This document shows, piece by piece, positions 12,910 through 25,502 of a DNA stretch of 64,000 bases. The notes under the pieces are model-generated. The model did no database searches. It was given only the letters and a program-made list of their open reading frames with translations, and was not told where the DNA came from. The stretch is from Nansenia antarctica (lineage: Eukaryota > Chordata > Actinopteri > Argentiniformes > Microstomatidae): contig OZ022349.1 of assembly GCA_963989245.1 (NCBI GenBank), forward strand, positions 11,576,167-11,640,166, given 5' to 3'. The first letter of the stretch is position 1, and every line of letters begins with the position of its first letter. The position numbers were made by a program, and so were the translations under genes.

Positions 12910-13010
12910 AGTGGAGGCTGGTGGAGGTAGACATCGGAGAATGGGCTTATTGTAATCCAGGGAATGGAATGGGGAATGGTTTGAAAAATGCCTCCACCAG
13001 CCTCCTGTGG
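12910..13010. mobile_element. Hairpin MITE (GTGGAGGCTGG family), copy B
   Basis: The left arm AGTGGAGGCTGGTGGAGGTA lies at 12910 and the inverted right arm GCCTCCACCAGCCTCC ends near 13010. The interior carries the family motifs GGGAATGGAATGGGGAATGG. This is a compact copy of about 100 bp with no coding capacity. Confidence 0.8.
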
Positions 13011-13544
13011 CAACATACACATTGAAATAAACAGGGGACCAAAGGCCCGATTTTTCTCAATGCCAAAAACAATTTATGTATTCAATAAATATTGTCATTC
13101 CTTTGCACGCTATTCCAGTGTTTGATGTTTGATTCACATTTCATCAATGTCAGATTGACTTGTCATGACTCCAGGAATTTTTAAAGTACAATTTGTAAAC
13201 AAAGGCCCAAAGCTGTTGCAGACAGTTTCCCTAAAGTGTTACCTGAGAACCAAGATGTTAGTGATGGAAACAGACAGACTCTGTGTTTTGGCGTGTCTTT
13301 TATCGTTAGTCTCTTTTGAAGAGCTAGAGAGCTGCGTCGATCATCCAATCATGTGCATTTAGGGGGAACTGAAGAGGAAATCACGAATATTTTTGACAAA
13401 GGCAGTGTAAGCAATAAGACAGCGAGAGATATTAGCCTGAGCAAACTACAAACTGTTTCACAGATTTTTGTCAGAAATGGCTTCTTGGGAAACTGCACTG
13501 CTGAGCACTGACCCTGGCATGGGTCAAACCTGAGAAGTATCATT

Positions 13545-13548
<4 letters not shown>

Positions 13549-13602
<54 letters not shown>

Positions 13603-13621
13603 TGTGTGTGTGTGTGTGTGT

Positions 13622-13659
<38 letters not shown>
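13549..13659. repeat. (TG)n microsatellite
   Basis: TG array with two TC interruptions. Confidence 0.95.
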
Positions 13660-13661
<2 letters not shown>

Positions 13662-13879
13662 GAGAGAGTCAATCCGGACCACTCTCCCTGAAAAGAAGTA
13701 CAAGTAATCACCGTCCTGTGTTCTCCTTAGTACTAATGGGACGTGATCAAAGCCTAATGTGATCTCTCGCCACAGAACCAGGGTGGGAACATCCAACATG
13801 ATTATGTATCAATTGTACATCCATGTAGGTCAGACTAGCACGCTGGCTGTACCAGGGCTAATTGATCATGACTCTAATT

Positions 13880-14345
13880 AGATTAGATTCAACCTTTTTG
13901 TCATTGCACAGAGAACAATGAAATGTAACAGCAGCTGGTGAAACCGGGAACAGGACACCAACCGACGGACTGTACAGACGCTTTTATTTTAAAAATGAAT
14001 ACCTAGTTAGTGTAGTGTGTAGTGTGTAGTGTGTAGTGTGTAGAGGAGTGGGGATTACTCACCAAATCCATTGCGTCGCTATGTTTTGGCTTGACTAGCG
14101 AGTGTGTCATTGATTTTCAGCAATGTTGAAATGTATTTCGATTTTTCTGAATAAAAGTCCAAACATTTTGATTGGTTGGCGACTTGTTGGCTGGTTTCAC
14201 CAGCTGTCACAAATGTATTTTTTGCTCCAGGTCAGCCATAGTCAGTGCCCCTGGAGGAGCAATTAGGGGTTAAGTGCCTTGCTCAAGGCCACAATGACAG
14301 TGGTAGGCACCTTAGATACGATGCAACCCGACAGCAGCTTCCTCC
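13880..14345. mobile_element. Degenerate retroposon-like segment
   Basis: Two recognisable parts lie here. At about 14252-14330 is the fish SINE/LINE-associated motif GGGGTTAAGTGCCTTGCTCA. At 13889-13925 is a LINE-tail-like stretch on the minus strand. An inverted AGCTGGTGAAACC / GGTTTCACCAGCT pair lies at about 13934-13946 and 14193-14205. Family and boundaries are uncertain. Confidence 0.4.
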
Positions 14346-14627
14346 TTCCTCCGTGTTAAAGATAATGCTATGATTATTATGATTATTATGATTATTATTA
14401 TGATTATGATGCCATGATTTCAACACCCAGGTTATATGACACCGTATCTTTCTCATACAGTATCACAACATCATTGACTGCCTTCGTGTTGACAAAGAGG
14501 TTTCATGTGTTGTAATCTCCTCTGTATCACAGTGAGTCATCTGCTGGGTGTTTCTTCACACTTCAGTGGGTAGTTTATCTCTGTCTCTGATCTTCTCCCC
14601 AGCTGTCACGTATTTCACTTTTTTGGC

Positions 14628-15236
14628 TTGGATGCAAATGCAGAAACCCTAGAAACCTTGGAGCTTTCGTTGGGAATGGCCCCATGCCGAGGAAAATTCT
14701 GTATGCCTTTTAGCACCAACATTAACTGTTACGAACACTTTACCCGGCTGCCCTCGAAAAGGCGGTACAGGACCATGGCCGCAAGGACAAACAGACTGAA
14801 GAACAGCTTCTAGCCCAGGGCCATCCATGGCCCTGAACACAGCAAAGACCTAGGTTCTGGGCCCTGGACAGTCTGGACGGATTGATGGCAGCTGCTGGAC
14901 TGAAAAAATCAGGTGTAGTGCTGAGGCACAAATATGTACATTTCTAGCCTGCAAACTGCGACACTTTAAATGAATGTGCAATAACACTATGTGCAATATG
15001 ACAACCCTAGTCGTCTATCTGTACAGTATAGTATAGTGGATAGTGTACATAGCCTTTATTTATGTAAACCAGCTCCTTCCCTTCTTGTGTTTTTTGTTTT
15101 GTTTTTTTCTTTCCTAGCACCAGGGGAGCCACCCCTCCTAAAATTTCGTTGTTTGGTACCTGTACTATAGCAATGACAATAAAGACCATTCATTCATTCA
15201 TTCATTCATTCATTCATTCATTCATTCATTCATTAA
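14628..15236 (+). mobile_element. 5'-truncated LINE (L2/Rex1-like), family 1 copy 1
   Basis: This is the longest of four copies of one family in the window. It contains the very end of the reverse transcriptase ORF (a frame with RLPSKRRYRTMAARTNRLKN and a stop at about 14811), then a 3' UTR with GCAGCTGCTGGACTG and ACACTATGTGCAATATGAC. Next come a T-rich stretch, CTAGCACCAGGGGAGCC, and ACAATAAAGACCATTC followed by an (ATTC)n tail at 15188-15235. The RT domain itself is absent. Confidence 0.85.
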
Positions 15237-15715
15237 CTCAGCTACTTTGCAGCGTGAAAACATATTTTGTAAGTAAATCCCCTAATTAGAGTAAAAACAA
15301 TGCATTTTAATGACACCTCAGTGAAAATAGGAATTTCTAATTGGATGCAAAATGTAGAACCTTGGCACTATAGTTTACATGCAATATACAGTTGGCAAAG
15401 CTGAAGCTACGTACAATATATCAACTGTATTGATAAAAACAAATATGTTTTTGACCCTCACATAATTACAACAGCACAATTACTCCCATTCTTAGCAGAT
15501 ATAACCTTTTAGCCGCATCTCACATGTTTCACATTAGCACTGAGTGCTAACACCCTAAGTACTTTTTCTCTGTCAGTTAATTGGGGGACCACTTTAGAAC
15601 AGATTTGTTGTTTCAAGGCTATTAGTGGTCTTTTACACCCAATTAGCAGTTCAGCACAGCTATAGGACCCCAAATAATCATGGCAGACAGTTTCAGTGAC
15701 GAGGAAATACACATG

Positions 15716-15932
<217 letters not shown>

Positions 15933-16287
15933 AGTGAGGAAGACAGTGTGATTTGTAGTGTGGCTCAGCAGAGGGGTTGGATAACCCATTCTCCAGTGAC
16001 TAGATAATCAGAAATGAATACCGCTCCTTTGCATGATTCACAACAATTACACCGCCTAAACCATTGTGAGACATTGAAAACCTTCACTCCCTCTGAAACA
16101 ATACAGTGTGAATTATACCCCGGATTACTCCTAATTAATCCTATTAATGAGTGAGAGAGGAACCAAGGGGATGAGGGGAGGGGCTGTTGTGTTTGAGAGA
16201 TTGGGGGTAGTGGGGATGCAAAAGTCTCTCTGGTAATGTTGGCCTTGATAATCCTGGTGAAATGACAGATCAGAAATGCATTAGTTG

Positions 16288-16417
16288 CAGTGGAGGCTGG
16301 TGGAGGTAGAAATCAGAGAACGGGCTCATTGTAATGCCTAGAATGGAATGAGGAATGGTACCAAACACTTGTACCATTCCTCATCCATGCATTACAATGA
16401 CTTCGACCTCCACCCTG
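16288..16417. mobile_element. Hairpin MITE (GTGGAGGCTGG family), copy C
   Basis: It starts CAGTGGAGGCTGGTGGAGG at 16288 and folds back through GGAATGGTACC and GGTACAAGTG-type centre sequence to CATTACAATGA and GACCTCCACC. It is the best-preserved centre of the copies here. Confidence 0.8.
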
Positions 16418-17082
16418 ATCCATTCCCTTTCCCTCAGACCCTCTTAGCGGCATAAGTACAGTCCCATTACGAGTTTGAGTTACAATACAAAAGGATGTGG
16501 CATCGTGGCTAGCTTGCCACTGTATCGTAGTGTAATGCGCAAATCTGTTGGCTGTTAAAGTGGCTGTTGAGCATGTCTTAAAGACTCAGGGTGAAATGCG
16601 AAACAGGGATAACAGAGTATAATCAAGCAGTAACATATGGTCTCTGTCTCTGCAGCTCCTTACCAGAATTTAAATGTGTCTCTGGTTTACACCGATAAGA
16701 TATTCAGATATACTCTATTAAGGCAAAGAGGACTACTTATATGTTGTACTTATCTGTTGCTGGCCTTTATCTGAAAACGTTCATTCTAAAACCCTCCCCC
16801 ATTCTTTTCCTTCTGTGTCCTGTCATCTCTTATCCTATGGACCAAAATACATATCAGATGTCCCACCCTATATTCCAGAAAGGCCCCTAAGGTCAGCTGA
16901 GACATAATAACTGTAATGTTTTGCAACAGTTATGATTAAACACTAACACTTCCATCAATGTCTTTTTATTAATTTCTATTATCTTATTCATTATCTTATT
17001 AAATGTTTATCTATATATATATATATTCTTGGAAATCTATTTTTATTTTTGTATCTGCTTACTATTCTCCTCTTGCTAAAAT

Positions 17083-17152
17083 TCTGTATGTAAAGCATTT
17101 TGAATTGCTCCTGTTGTATGAAATGTGCTATACAAATAAACTTGCCTTGCCT
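17083..17152 (+). repeat. Retroposon 3' tail
   Basis: GTATGTAAAGCATTTTGAA ... GTGCTATACAAATAAACTTG followed by (CCTTG) repeats is a typical fish LINE/SINE 3' terminus. The body upstream is not recognisable. Confidence 0.5.
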
Positions 17153-18877
17153 TATCCTCTCATACAGTATGTTGTTTTCTTCCTCTTCCTCTTGTTTATT
17201 CCCTCCTGAAAAAAGTGAAGCTGCTGATTGTTATTTCACCACATTGTTTCTCCTCCTCTCCTCTTCCGTCTGTTGTCTCCCTCCTGACAGGTGGGAGACT
17301 GCTGGTCGGTGTTGCAGTGTTTCTCCTCCCCAAAGTGCTCACTATGCAGACAGGAAGCTTGCGGTGAGTAGGAATCTCCAGGGTCTCCCTGTTTGATGGT
17401 GTGGGAGTTCCCTAGCAATTAGCGTCTCAGCAGCCCCCAAATTCAAATTTGGGTGTCCGTTACACTTTTAGGAGATTAAGAGGGTTTAAATCACCTTTTA
17501 ATCTGCTTGGGTACTTTCTTGGACCACTGGATTGCATAACAAATCCACTCTCTGTGATGTCAGCCTGCTCCAATTCCAACCTCCACCTCTACCATGAGAG
17601 CTTTGATGGGATGCCATGGGAAAATTGCATTACGAGTCATTCCGTCTTTGTACGTGGGACCTCTGTTTACGCAGAACGTCTCGATTTGGGTCTAATGAGA
17701 ACCAAACATGAACAAAGAGCCGGAGGTGGTGTGTATATTTAGGGTGTTAAGACCAGGAGGAGGTATTTATATTTAGAGAGAATTTTACAGTAATCTGCTA
17801 CCTTTGATGTGGCTGATCTGTGTGCCACAGAGTATTCAATGGCTTCTTGCAGGGAGAGAAAGAGAGAGAGAAATCAAAGTGACACAGCTGTGGTTCCTGT
17901 TATCGACTCCTTTTGGTTTGGTTGGAAAAACCTCAGACATAAATAATAGTGTGTGGATGTTGTTGATAGAGTCATGTGAGTACATCCTAAATGCCAATTT
18001 ATACCTCACACACCTCCCATGGCGAGATTGCATAGCTAAATTACCTGGTTTTGACTGCTTTTGATGTCCATGAAGATGACATGTCAAGCACACTTGATAA
18101 CGACAGTTACATTTCTCCTCAGACTTGGTGGTGAGATTGAGGAGGTTTTGTGTAGCTGCGTTGTGTTTCGTCGGCAATAGCAAACGAGAGCCGACAGAAG
18201 ATCGTGCTGTTCGTTGTTCAACGGCTTGTTTTGAGCGTTCCCTGATTGCTCTTTGAGATGTGAAAGCTGTGAAAAAGCACCGGTCTTAGGTGTTCTCTTG
18301 GCTGCCTCTGTGAGGGAAGTTGTAATTACAGCGTGTCAGGGAGACTGTCACTCGGGGGCTTAACTCAGGAACAGGAACAAAGGGGGGTTCCGTAATGAAG
18401 GGATGTCATGCCAGGTCCTCCTGGAATCACAGTCCCTAAGGCCATGTTTTAATGGATCTAAGAAAGCACTGGGCTCACTTTTCTATTCAGCTTTGACAAT
18501 CAGCGTTCAGGAGAGAAAAGTGTCAGATCAATAAGATTCTTTGGGAGAGGAGTGTCTATATTTACACAGAGCATAAGCATCCCAAAATGGTACGCTACCT
18601 GCAATGTCTCAAATCAGTTGACACATTTACACACTTACACACAGTTTACACATTATTGCATACGTACTGAATGAGGCTAATACAGTTGAGCAACATCCAA
18701 CACTTGTTGTTTTCCTTCCTTTTGAGAGCAGTTGTCTTATGTAATCAACTGTGTCCAAAGTCTTCAAATCCTTTCATCATGCATCGGCATGGCATTTAAG
18801 TAATGGTGTAGTTGTGTTCTGTTTCTGGGAAGACTGATGCTTTTATGAGGAAGTCCTATTACTGCCTTTTGTTGAGA

Positions 18878-19047
<170 letters not shown>

Positions 19048-19304
19048 TGGGAGCAGCAGCACTAAACATGCCAAGATAAGCCTAATCTGCTGGACAGCTA
19101 GAGGATCCTGTCTCCAACCATGTTATCGTCAGTACAGCACATTTCTGAGACGACTCCTCCAGGTGTTCAGGTAACAAGGCCACGTTGTCAATCTCTGATC
19201 CAGGGGTCATCGTTTAGAAGGCCGGCACCGCCAGGGGCCTTACAGTAAGAGACCTGCAGTGCCTGTGGTTGTGTCCCAATAATTCAAATGCATTTGCCTG
19301 GCAC

Positions 19305-19305
19305 A

Positions 19306-19380
<75 letters not shown>
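19305..19380. repeat. (AC)n microsatellite
   Basis: Pure AC array. Confidence 0.95.
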
Positions 19381-19382
<2 letters not shown>

Positions 19383-20195
19383 CGTCTCCAAAGGTTTCAT
19401 TACTTTCAGCATCCCCTGCATTTGGCGAGTGGCAGAGAATGATCTCAGCAGTCATCTATATTCGGTGTAATGGTGTGGTTTTGCATTGCAAATATGAACA
19501 GGATCTCATGTGTCAAGTGTCCCGGCTACACTGGCAGCCCAGGTACAATGCAATCTATTTTCATCAGTGTGAAGTGGAGGGGTCAATTTATACAGTGCAA
19601 CGAACAGCACACGCTGGCTATGAGACAAGTACATTGACAATAAAGAAATCTGGATTTGTTGGGGATGGAATACGTGAGCCGAAACAACGCGTGACATTGT
19701 TTGTTATTGTTTTATCGGCATATACGTATGTATGTTATTTGACTGCCTTCATCTGCATTGTCTGCCAGTCTGTCTATCTATCCTCTTCTGTATAACGCTC
19801 ACAAGACTGCAAAGACAAATGTATTGGATTGGATATAGTATCAATATATACTGGCTGACAATCAATATTTACTGGCTGTTGTTCCTTATGAGGTGAGGAA
19901 GTGAGGAAGTCTAAGGACTGTGCAACTTTCAGGGACTACTGTATAAAGAGCATTTACTAGGTCCTCATTCAATAGTAATGGGTCTGAAACGTGTGCCATT
20001 TTACCAGTGATTGTTCCTCACTGTGAGTTACGCAGTGTGCTCTCACTTCTGGGTGTTAAATACTCACCCAGATTATATTTACAGCAGAGACATTGTGAGA
20101 GGAGGACATCCTCAGGCAACACAGCAATGAGACACACGTCTCTGAGATTCTCACAGCAAGAAAAACCATGGGGAGAGAGCTCTGCAGTGCAACAG

Positions 20196-20216
20196 TGTGT
20201 GTGTGTGCGTGTGTGT

Positions 20217-20256
<40 letters not shown>
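20196..20256. repeat. (GT)n microsatellite
   Basis: GT array with C interruptions, ending GCGCGC. Confidence 0.9.
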
Positions 20257-20260
<4 letters not shown>

Positions 20261-20549
20261 CCGTGTATATGGATGGGTGTTTATGCACAGGCCTACAGTA
20301 CAGTCAGTACAGTACCGTTAGTGATAAGGTGTGAAATCCCTTCCATAGCTGTTGCGGTCATTGCAGAGGTTCAGGGGTGAAAGGGGCTTTGTTTTTGTGC
20401 GTGGGCTTATGCTCAGATGCTACACCCAGTAGAGATAAGCTTAGGAGGTGAACACAAAGGCTGTTTTACAGCAAGCCTGAACATAGGACATGCACCAAGG
20501 TCCATGGCTACAGTAGATACTATATCTATATATACATAGATAGATAGAT

Positions 20550-20972
20550 GGGGCGCCTAGGGCTCAGGAGGTAGAGCTGGCTACTAATATAGTAGTATAG
20601 TATAGTGGATAGTGTACATAGCCTTTATTTATGTAAACCAGCTCTTTTCCCTTCTTGTTTTTAGTTTTTTTCCTAGCACCAGGGGAGCCCCCCCTCCCAA
20701 ATTTCGTTGTATGGTACCTGTACTATATCAATGACAATAAAGACCATTCATTCATTCATTCATAATGATCTCAACGTTGGCGGTTCTGCGTTTCGATCCC
20801 CGGCTAGCCACGTGTCGAGGTGTCCTTGGGCAAGACACTGAACCCCAAATTGCTCCCAATGAGCGAGCCGGTGCCTTGCATGGTAGCTTGCCGCCATTGG
20901 TGGGTGGATGTGTGTGTGAATGGGTGAATGAGAGGCCACTGTAAAGCTCTATTTAAGTGCAGTTATTTTACC
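20550..20972 (+). mobile_element. tRNA-derived SINE split by a LINE insertion
   Basis: The head GGGGCGCCTAGGGCTCAGGA with AGAGCTGGCT (A-box-like) lies at 20550-20585. The B-box-like part (GTTTCGATCCC) resumes at about 20790. The middle has GTGTCCTTGGGCAAGACACT and the end GTGTGTGAATGGGTGAATGA, both common fish SINE modules. The 172 bp in between (20591-20762) are a LINE 3' end, so a SINE was the target. Confidence 0.75.
20591..20762 (+). mobile_element. LINE family 1, copy 2, inserted in a SINE
   Basis: About 170 bp of the same 3' end as 14628-15236, starting at GTGGATAGTGTACATAGCC and ending in AATAAAGACC(ATTC)n. It is severely 5' truncated, as expected of target-primed reverse transcription. 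A short TAAT-like target duplication flanks it. Confidence 0.8.
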
Positions 20973-20979
20973 AATGCTA

Positions 20980-21111
20980 CCAAGGCATGACAACTAATGT
21001 AATTCATCAGTACTAAGGACACAAGGAGAACATAGACCAACACGATCCCTCTGGACAGCGGATGGGAACAGCTCTTAGTACTGATGAATTAAATTAGTTG
21101 ACATGCCTTGG
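20980..21111. mobile_element. Hairpin MITE-like inverted repeat
   Basis: 38-bp arms at 20980-21017 (starting CCAAGGCATGACAACTAATG) and 21074-21111 match inverted with two mismatches around a 56-bp loop. It is non-coding and directly abuts the split SINE. Confidence 0.75.
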
Positions 21112-21315
21112 GCAATTCACAACATGTCATATTAATTCACTGATCATATGCAATATAATAACAATCATGTGTCAAACATGTATGATTTTATCTGTCTTTC
21201 ATCAGTAAAAATAAGTGTCATTATGTGAAAACCTCCCGACTCTAATCATGTCAATCTGGAATATGTGTGGGGCCTATATATACCGTGTGTTTTCGCATGC
21301 ATGTTATATATTATA

Positions 21316-21734
21316 CGGATTGATGGCAGCTGCTGGATTGAAAAATCAGGTGTAGTGCTGAGGCACAAATGTGTACATTTCAAGCCTGCAAACTGCGACA
21401 CTCTAAATGAATGTGCAATAACACTATGTGCAATATGACAATCCTAGGGTACATAAGGTTGCAGAGAAATAGGAAATGTTAGAATAGGTATAGCATAGCA
21501 TAGAGTACAGCACAGTGTTTTATCTGTACAGTATAGTAAAGTGGATAGTGTACATAGCCTTTATTTATGTAAACCAGCTCCTTTCCCTTCTTGTTTTTTT
21601 AGTTTTTTTTTCTTTCCTAGCACCAGGGGAGCCGCCCCTTCCAAATTTCGTTGTTTGGTACCTGTACTATAGCAATGACAATAAAGACCATTCATTCATT
21701 CATTCATTCATTCATTCATTCATTCATTCATTCA
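21316..21734 (+). mobile_element. LINE family 1, copy 3
   Basis: About 420 bp of the same 3' UTR, starting at CGGATTGATGGCAGCTGCTG. It includes ACACTATGTGCAATATGAC and CTAGCACCAGGGGAGCC and ends AATAAAGACC(ATTC)n at 21685-21734. No coding part remains. Confidence 0.85.
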
Positions 21735-21735
21735 T

Positions 21736-22798
21736 ATATTATGATAGGAGTCTGTTTGGAGCAGACCACCTCAAAAGAGAGCCACCAAACTGTATTGGTG
21801 ATCATGGTTATGGTTATCATGGTGACATGTGAGAGGGACTAATGCATGATGGTAGGGGCTAATGCAACACAGACAAACATGTCAGAACACAGAGCTCTAA
21901 GAATGAATGTCCCTCAACCCTCGGGGATGGTGCTACAAAACCAGTAGAGAAACTCTGGTATTAATTTATCAATTGAACTGGATTTTGAAAATCCCATTAG
22001 TTTCTTTTAAGCAAAAGTCAAGGCTATTTCTTAGACCGTGAATTTTTATAATGAATGAATCCATGTTGTAATTTTTAATGCTAACTCTTGCAAGCAGACT
22101 ATTTAGCTTGGTTGATTTATTTTTTGAAAAGAGACTCTGTATCGTCGTATGAATGTCACAACATATCCCTTTTCGTCTGGATGCATTTAATGAAAATAAT
22201 TTTCATGGATACATTTTCGTAACTTGAATCTAATTTAGCTTAGTCGTGGTAATTTTTTTTGCAGCCACCGTCAACGAAAAATAAGCTTCAGCACTTTCTG
22301 ATTTACAGGTCTCTGTCATAAAAGAGATTTTTAATCCAAACGGGATCAGCTGTATAAATAAAGGATGAATAACAACAAATAAAATGTGTCACTGTGGCAC
22401 AGTTGCAGACACTTTGCATTTTGTTCTGAGTGATGGTTCCCACTCTTTTGCTGAAGTTGGCAGAAAGAAGAAAACACTTTGGGCAAAATAGTAATTCATG
22501 AACTTTCCCCTAATCGTAAACATTGCCAATAGAATTTAACAGTTGTACTTTAATGGGAGATTCATTGCTGCTCTCTCTCTCTCTAGACCTTCCTGAGATG
22601 AACCTGTTTGCTCAGCACTATTTTACAAAGCTTAAAACAGTGGATAGCAACTAGATTTGTTATCTCCGATTTGAAGAGTGCTCTCCAACATTTCTACCAT
22701 TACCTACAATACAAGATATTTCCCTTCACGTTTTCACATCCTGTCCCTGTGTTACTCCCGTTTTCTATTGTCAACAGTGTGTTGGTATGAATACTCTC

Positions 22799-22888
<90 letters not shown>

Positions 22889-23280
22889 GACACTGTCTGA
22901 TTAATCTCTCTGCTCTATCAGACTGATCTCTGTTCCTATCCCTGCAGCGGCAGACAGGGGAGAGATGCTGTAGCAGTATTGTTCATTAATGTCAGGTCCT
23001 GCCACCACACAAGATATGTAACCCAACACTTACAGCTTTTGCCTATCCATCTAAAGAAAACACCAGACAGTGTTTACACCCCAAACAAGTTGACAAGGCA
23101 TGGGGCGATCAGTTTTTTTAGTTTTTTTTATCAGGGCGATCAGTTTTTATTGGATAGAAACAGTAGACAAGTACTTCCCATACTATTGCATTTAATTGTA
23201 TAACATGTTTTTGTTTGTCACAACTTTCTAAACACAGTGAATCGGGTTCTGCCCACCAATCCTAAGAGACCTCAGATCTA
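21736..23280. other. Intergenic, nothing recognised
   Basis: Unique-looking AT-rich sequence with one (CT)n array. Segment 22000-22500 has no repeat and could hold conserved non-coding sequence, which cannot be judged without an alignment. Confidence 0.5.
22796..22885. repeat. (CT)n microsatellite
   Basis: CT array with one CCC interruption at the start. Confidence 0.93.
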
Positions 23281-23500
23281 GGGTTGCCACCTTCGAAGTG
23301 AAGAAATAAGGGACCCCCCAAGTCTCCAACCGCAAGTCCTACATCTTCTCCCCCCCGGTGATGCAATCATTTTTGGGGAATCCAATACGCAGATACACAT
23401 GATATGAAGTGCTTTACTGCAAGACAAAATAACAAAAGCACTTACTCCCGTCCCTTATAATACAGGATGATCCCATGTTATAAGGGATGAGTGGCAACCC
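23281..23500. mobile_element. MITE with 10-bp terminal repeats and TA flanks
   Basis: GGGTTGCCAC at 23281-23290 and GTGGCAACCC at 23491-23500 are perfect inverted ends, each bordered by TA. Subterminal AATAAGGGAC / GTCCCTTATAAT sequences add to the foldback. At 220 bp with a TA target it fits a non-autonomous Tc1/mariner-like element. Confidence 0.7.
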
Positions 23501-23968
23501 TACTCAGAACTCATGACTGAAGCCCAATGCCTGTTAACACAATGCTTTTAAAAGCTATTCTCGTGGCTTCATGAAGAAACAATTACCTCTAATGAATCTT
23601 ATCATGACTTACTGCGAAGGTTTAACCATCTGTGAAGCACAGAGCTGGCCTCGACACCACCCCTACGAATTGGAGGACGCATCATTAACTCATCTCTAAC
23701 CAGGTTGTAAGGGTCGCCATGCCGAGATCTCAGACATTGTATCACAGTAGTTTGAAATTAGTCTGACTTGAAAAAATGTAAACCCTTGTTTGACCAGGTG
23801 TTGAGAACAGATCCTCATTTGCGTTAATCACCTGTTGTAGAGTTCTGTACAGAGGAGAGGTGAGAGGAGAGGAGGGGATGACTGAGCCAATTGGAAGATG
23901 GGGAGTTGGGATGTTTGACATAGTTGTTTTGTACTGTATAGCTCTCCTTTTACTCTACTGTATATGTT

Positions 23969-24128
23969 AGGCCTCAGGGGAGGACGAGGTCATTGTAATG
24001 CATGGAATGGAATGAGGAATGGTATCATCCAGTACATGTGTGTATTCATCCTTCCATTCCTCATTGCATTCCATGCATTACACTGAGCCCATCCTCCGAT
24101 TTCTACCTTCACCCACCTCCCCTGGTAG
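23969..24128. mobile_element. Hairpin MITE (GTGGAGGCTGG family), copy D
   Basis: The arms share GTCATTGTAATGCATGGAAT (left) with its inverted partner at about 24060-24090, and the right side carries CCTCCGATTTCTACCTTCA. The left terminus is shortened relative to copies A-C. Confidence 0.7.
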
Positions 24129-24169
24129 GCTTATGTTTGATACCAGACATAACTAGACGCAACTGTATC

Positions 24170-24424
24170 TAGACTTCCTAACCAACAGACCCCAGCTCGT
24201 CAAGTTGGACAACCACTCCTCCTCTACCCTGATCCTGAACACCGGCGTGCCTCAAGGGTGCATGCTGAGCCCTCTCCTCCGACCTCCGACTGCATGCCGA
24301 TGCATGGCTCTAACTCCATCATCATGTGCGCAGATGACACCTAGGCCTGATAAGTAACAACGACGAGTCGGCCTACAGGGAGGAGGTCCAGCATTTGGTG
24401 GTGTGGTGCGCTGAGATCAAACGT
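24170..24424 (+). pseudogene. LINE reverse transcriptase fragment
   Basis: The translated + strand gives DFLTNRPQLVKLDNHSSSTL, then LNTGVPQGCMLSPLL, and after a deletion or frameshift NSIIMCADDT. These are the conserved [VP]PQG and ADD blocks of a non-LTR reverse transcriptase. The segment between the two blocks is shortened and stops follow, so it is a dead fragment of an L2/CR1-like LINE. Confidence 0.75.
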
Positions 24425-25327
24425 GTAATTTTAGACTGTGATCTCACACATAGCACAAGAATAGCGGCTAAATACAGATGCAGTACGTATAGGTAATGCA
24501 AAAAAAGACGAAGAAAAGAACCTGCATTGAATCCAAAGGTGTACAGGTGTACATTTTAGATGACTATTTTCACATAAATACAATAGTCTGTTTATGTGCT
24601 GACTGATTGACTGATTGAGCCCCAGACTGATATGAGTAACTGACATTTTGAATGTCACATGTTTTCTGGTTCTTGTACTATATACTGTACGTCATCCCTC
24701 ATAACAAATTTAAAAACACGGACATTTAGCATCCATGATTTCGCGGTGTGGTTTAATCCACCCAAACGGCAAATCCATTCTTTCCCTCCAAGAGTGCAGC
24801 ATTCCAATTATAGTGCCAGTTCACAGACTATTAAATGTGTTAAATGGCCTAAAGCTTGTCATGAAACCACAAATTGCTCTGTATAAATGCCATGTTAATA
24901 TTACAGGCTATTAACAGACTAATAAAGTCGAAGAAATTATGAAGAGTTTAAAAGAAGTCACACTCGCGCCTGTGATAATTATTTTGTGAAATGGTGCCGT
25001 TAGACAAATTAGAAATCGTATTTTACACTGATCTTCTACTCGTGTTCCCATCAAGTGGCCTGCATGGCCTTAATGAAGACAGACCTGTTCTGAAAGTGAT
25101 TATAACCAATCATCTCAGAAGCTGGCACTCAAGATGCATGACCCAAGCTGCTTGTGATACAGTGCAATCAATGTTAATTTGAATTGTTATTCTGTTCAAA
25201 GAGCACAGTTTTGGTCTGTTGACCTTTTAAGCCATCAAATGAGCAGATGTATGGTTGGCTTATGAAAAAAACTAAAGGAAATTAGTGAGTAAGACTTACA
25301 GGTCTCATCACAAGGTCTGTCTTTCAA

Positions 25328-25357
25328 CACACACACACAGACACACACACACACACG

Positions 25358-25428
<71 letters not shown>

Positions 25429-25461
25429 GCACACACACGCACGCACGCACGCACGCGCACG

Positions 25462-25500
<39 letters not shown>
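25328..25500. repeat. (AC)n / (ACGC)n microsatellite
   Basis: AC array with blocks of ACGC near 25424-25468. It directly borders the RTE-like LINE 3' end. Confidence 0.93.

Positions 25501-25502
<2 letters not shown>

Larger units (their letters stand above)
8583..13548. other. Intergenic, only repeats seen
   Basis: Outside the duplicated segments, the LINE fragment and MITE copy B, the sequence is AT-rich and non-coding, with short runs such as T14 at 10561 and (ATT)n at 11067-11094. Confidence 0.6.
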
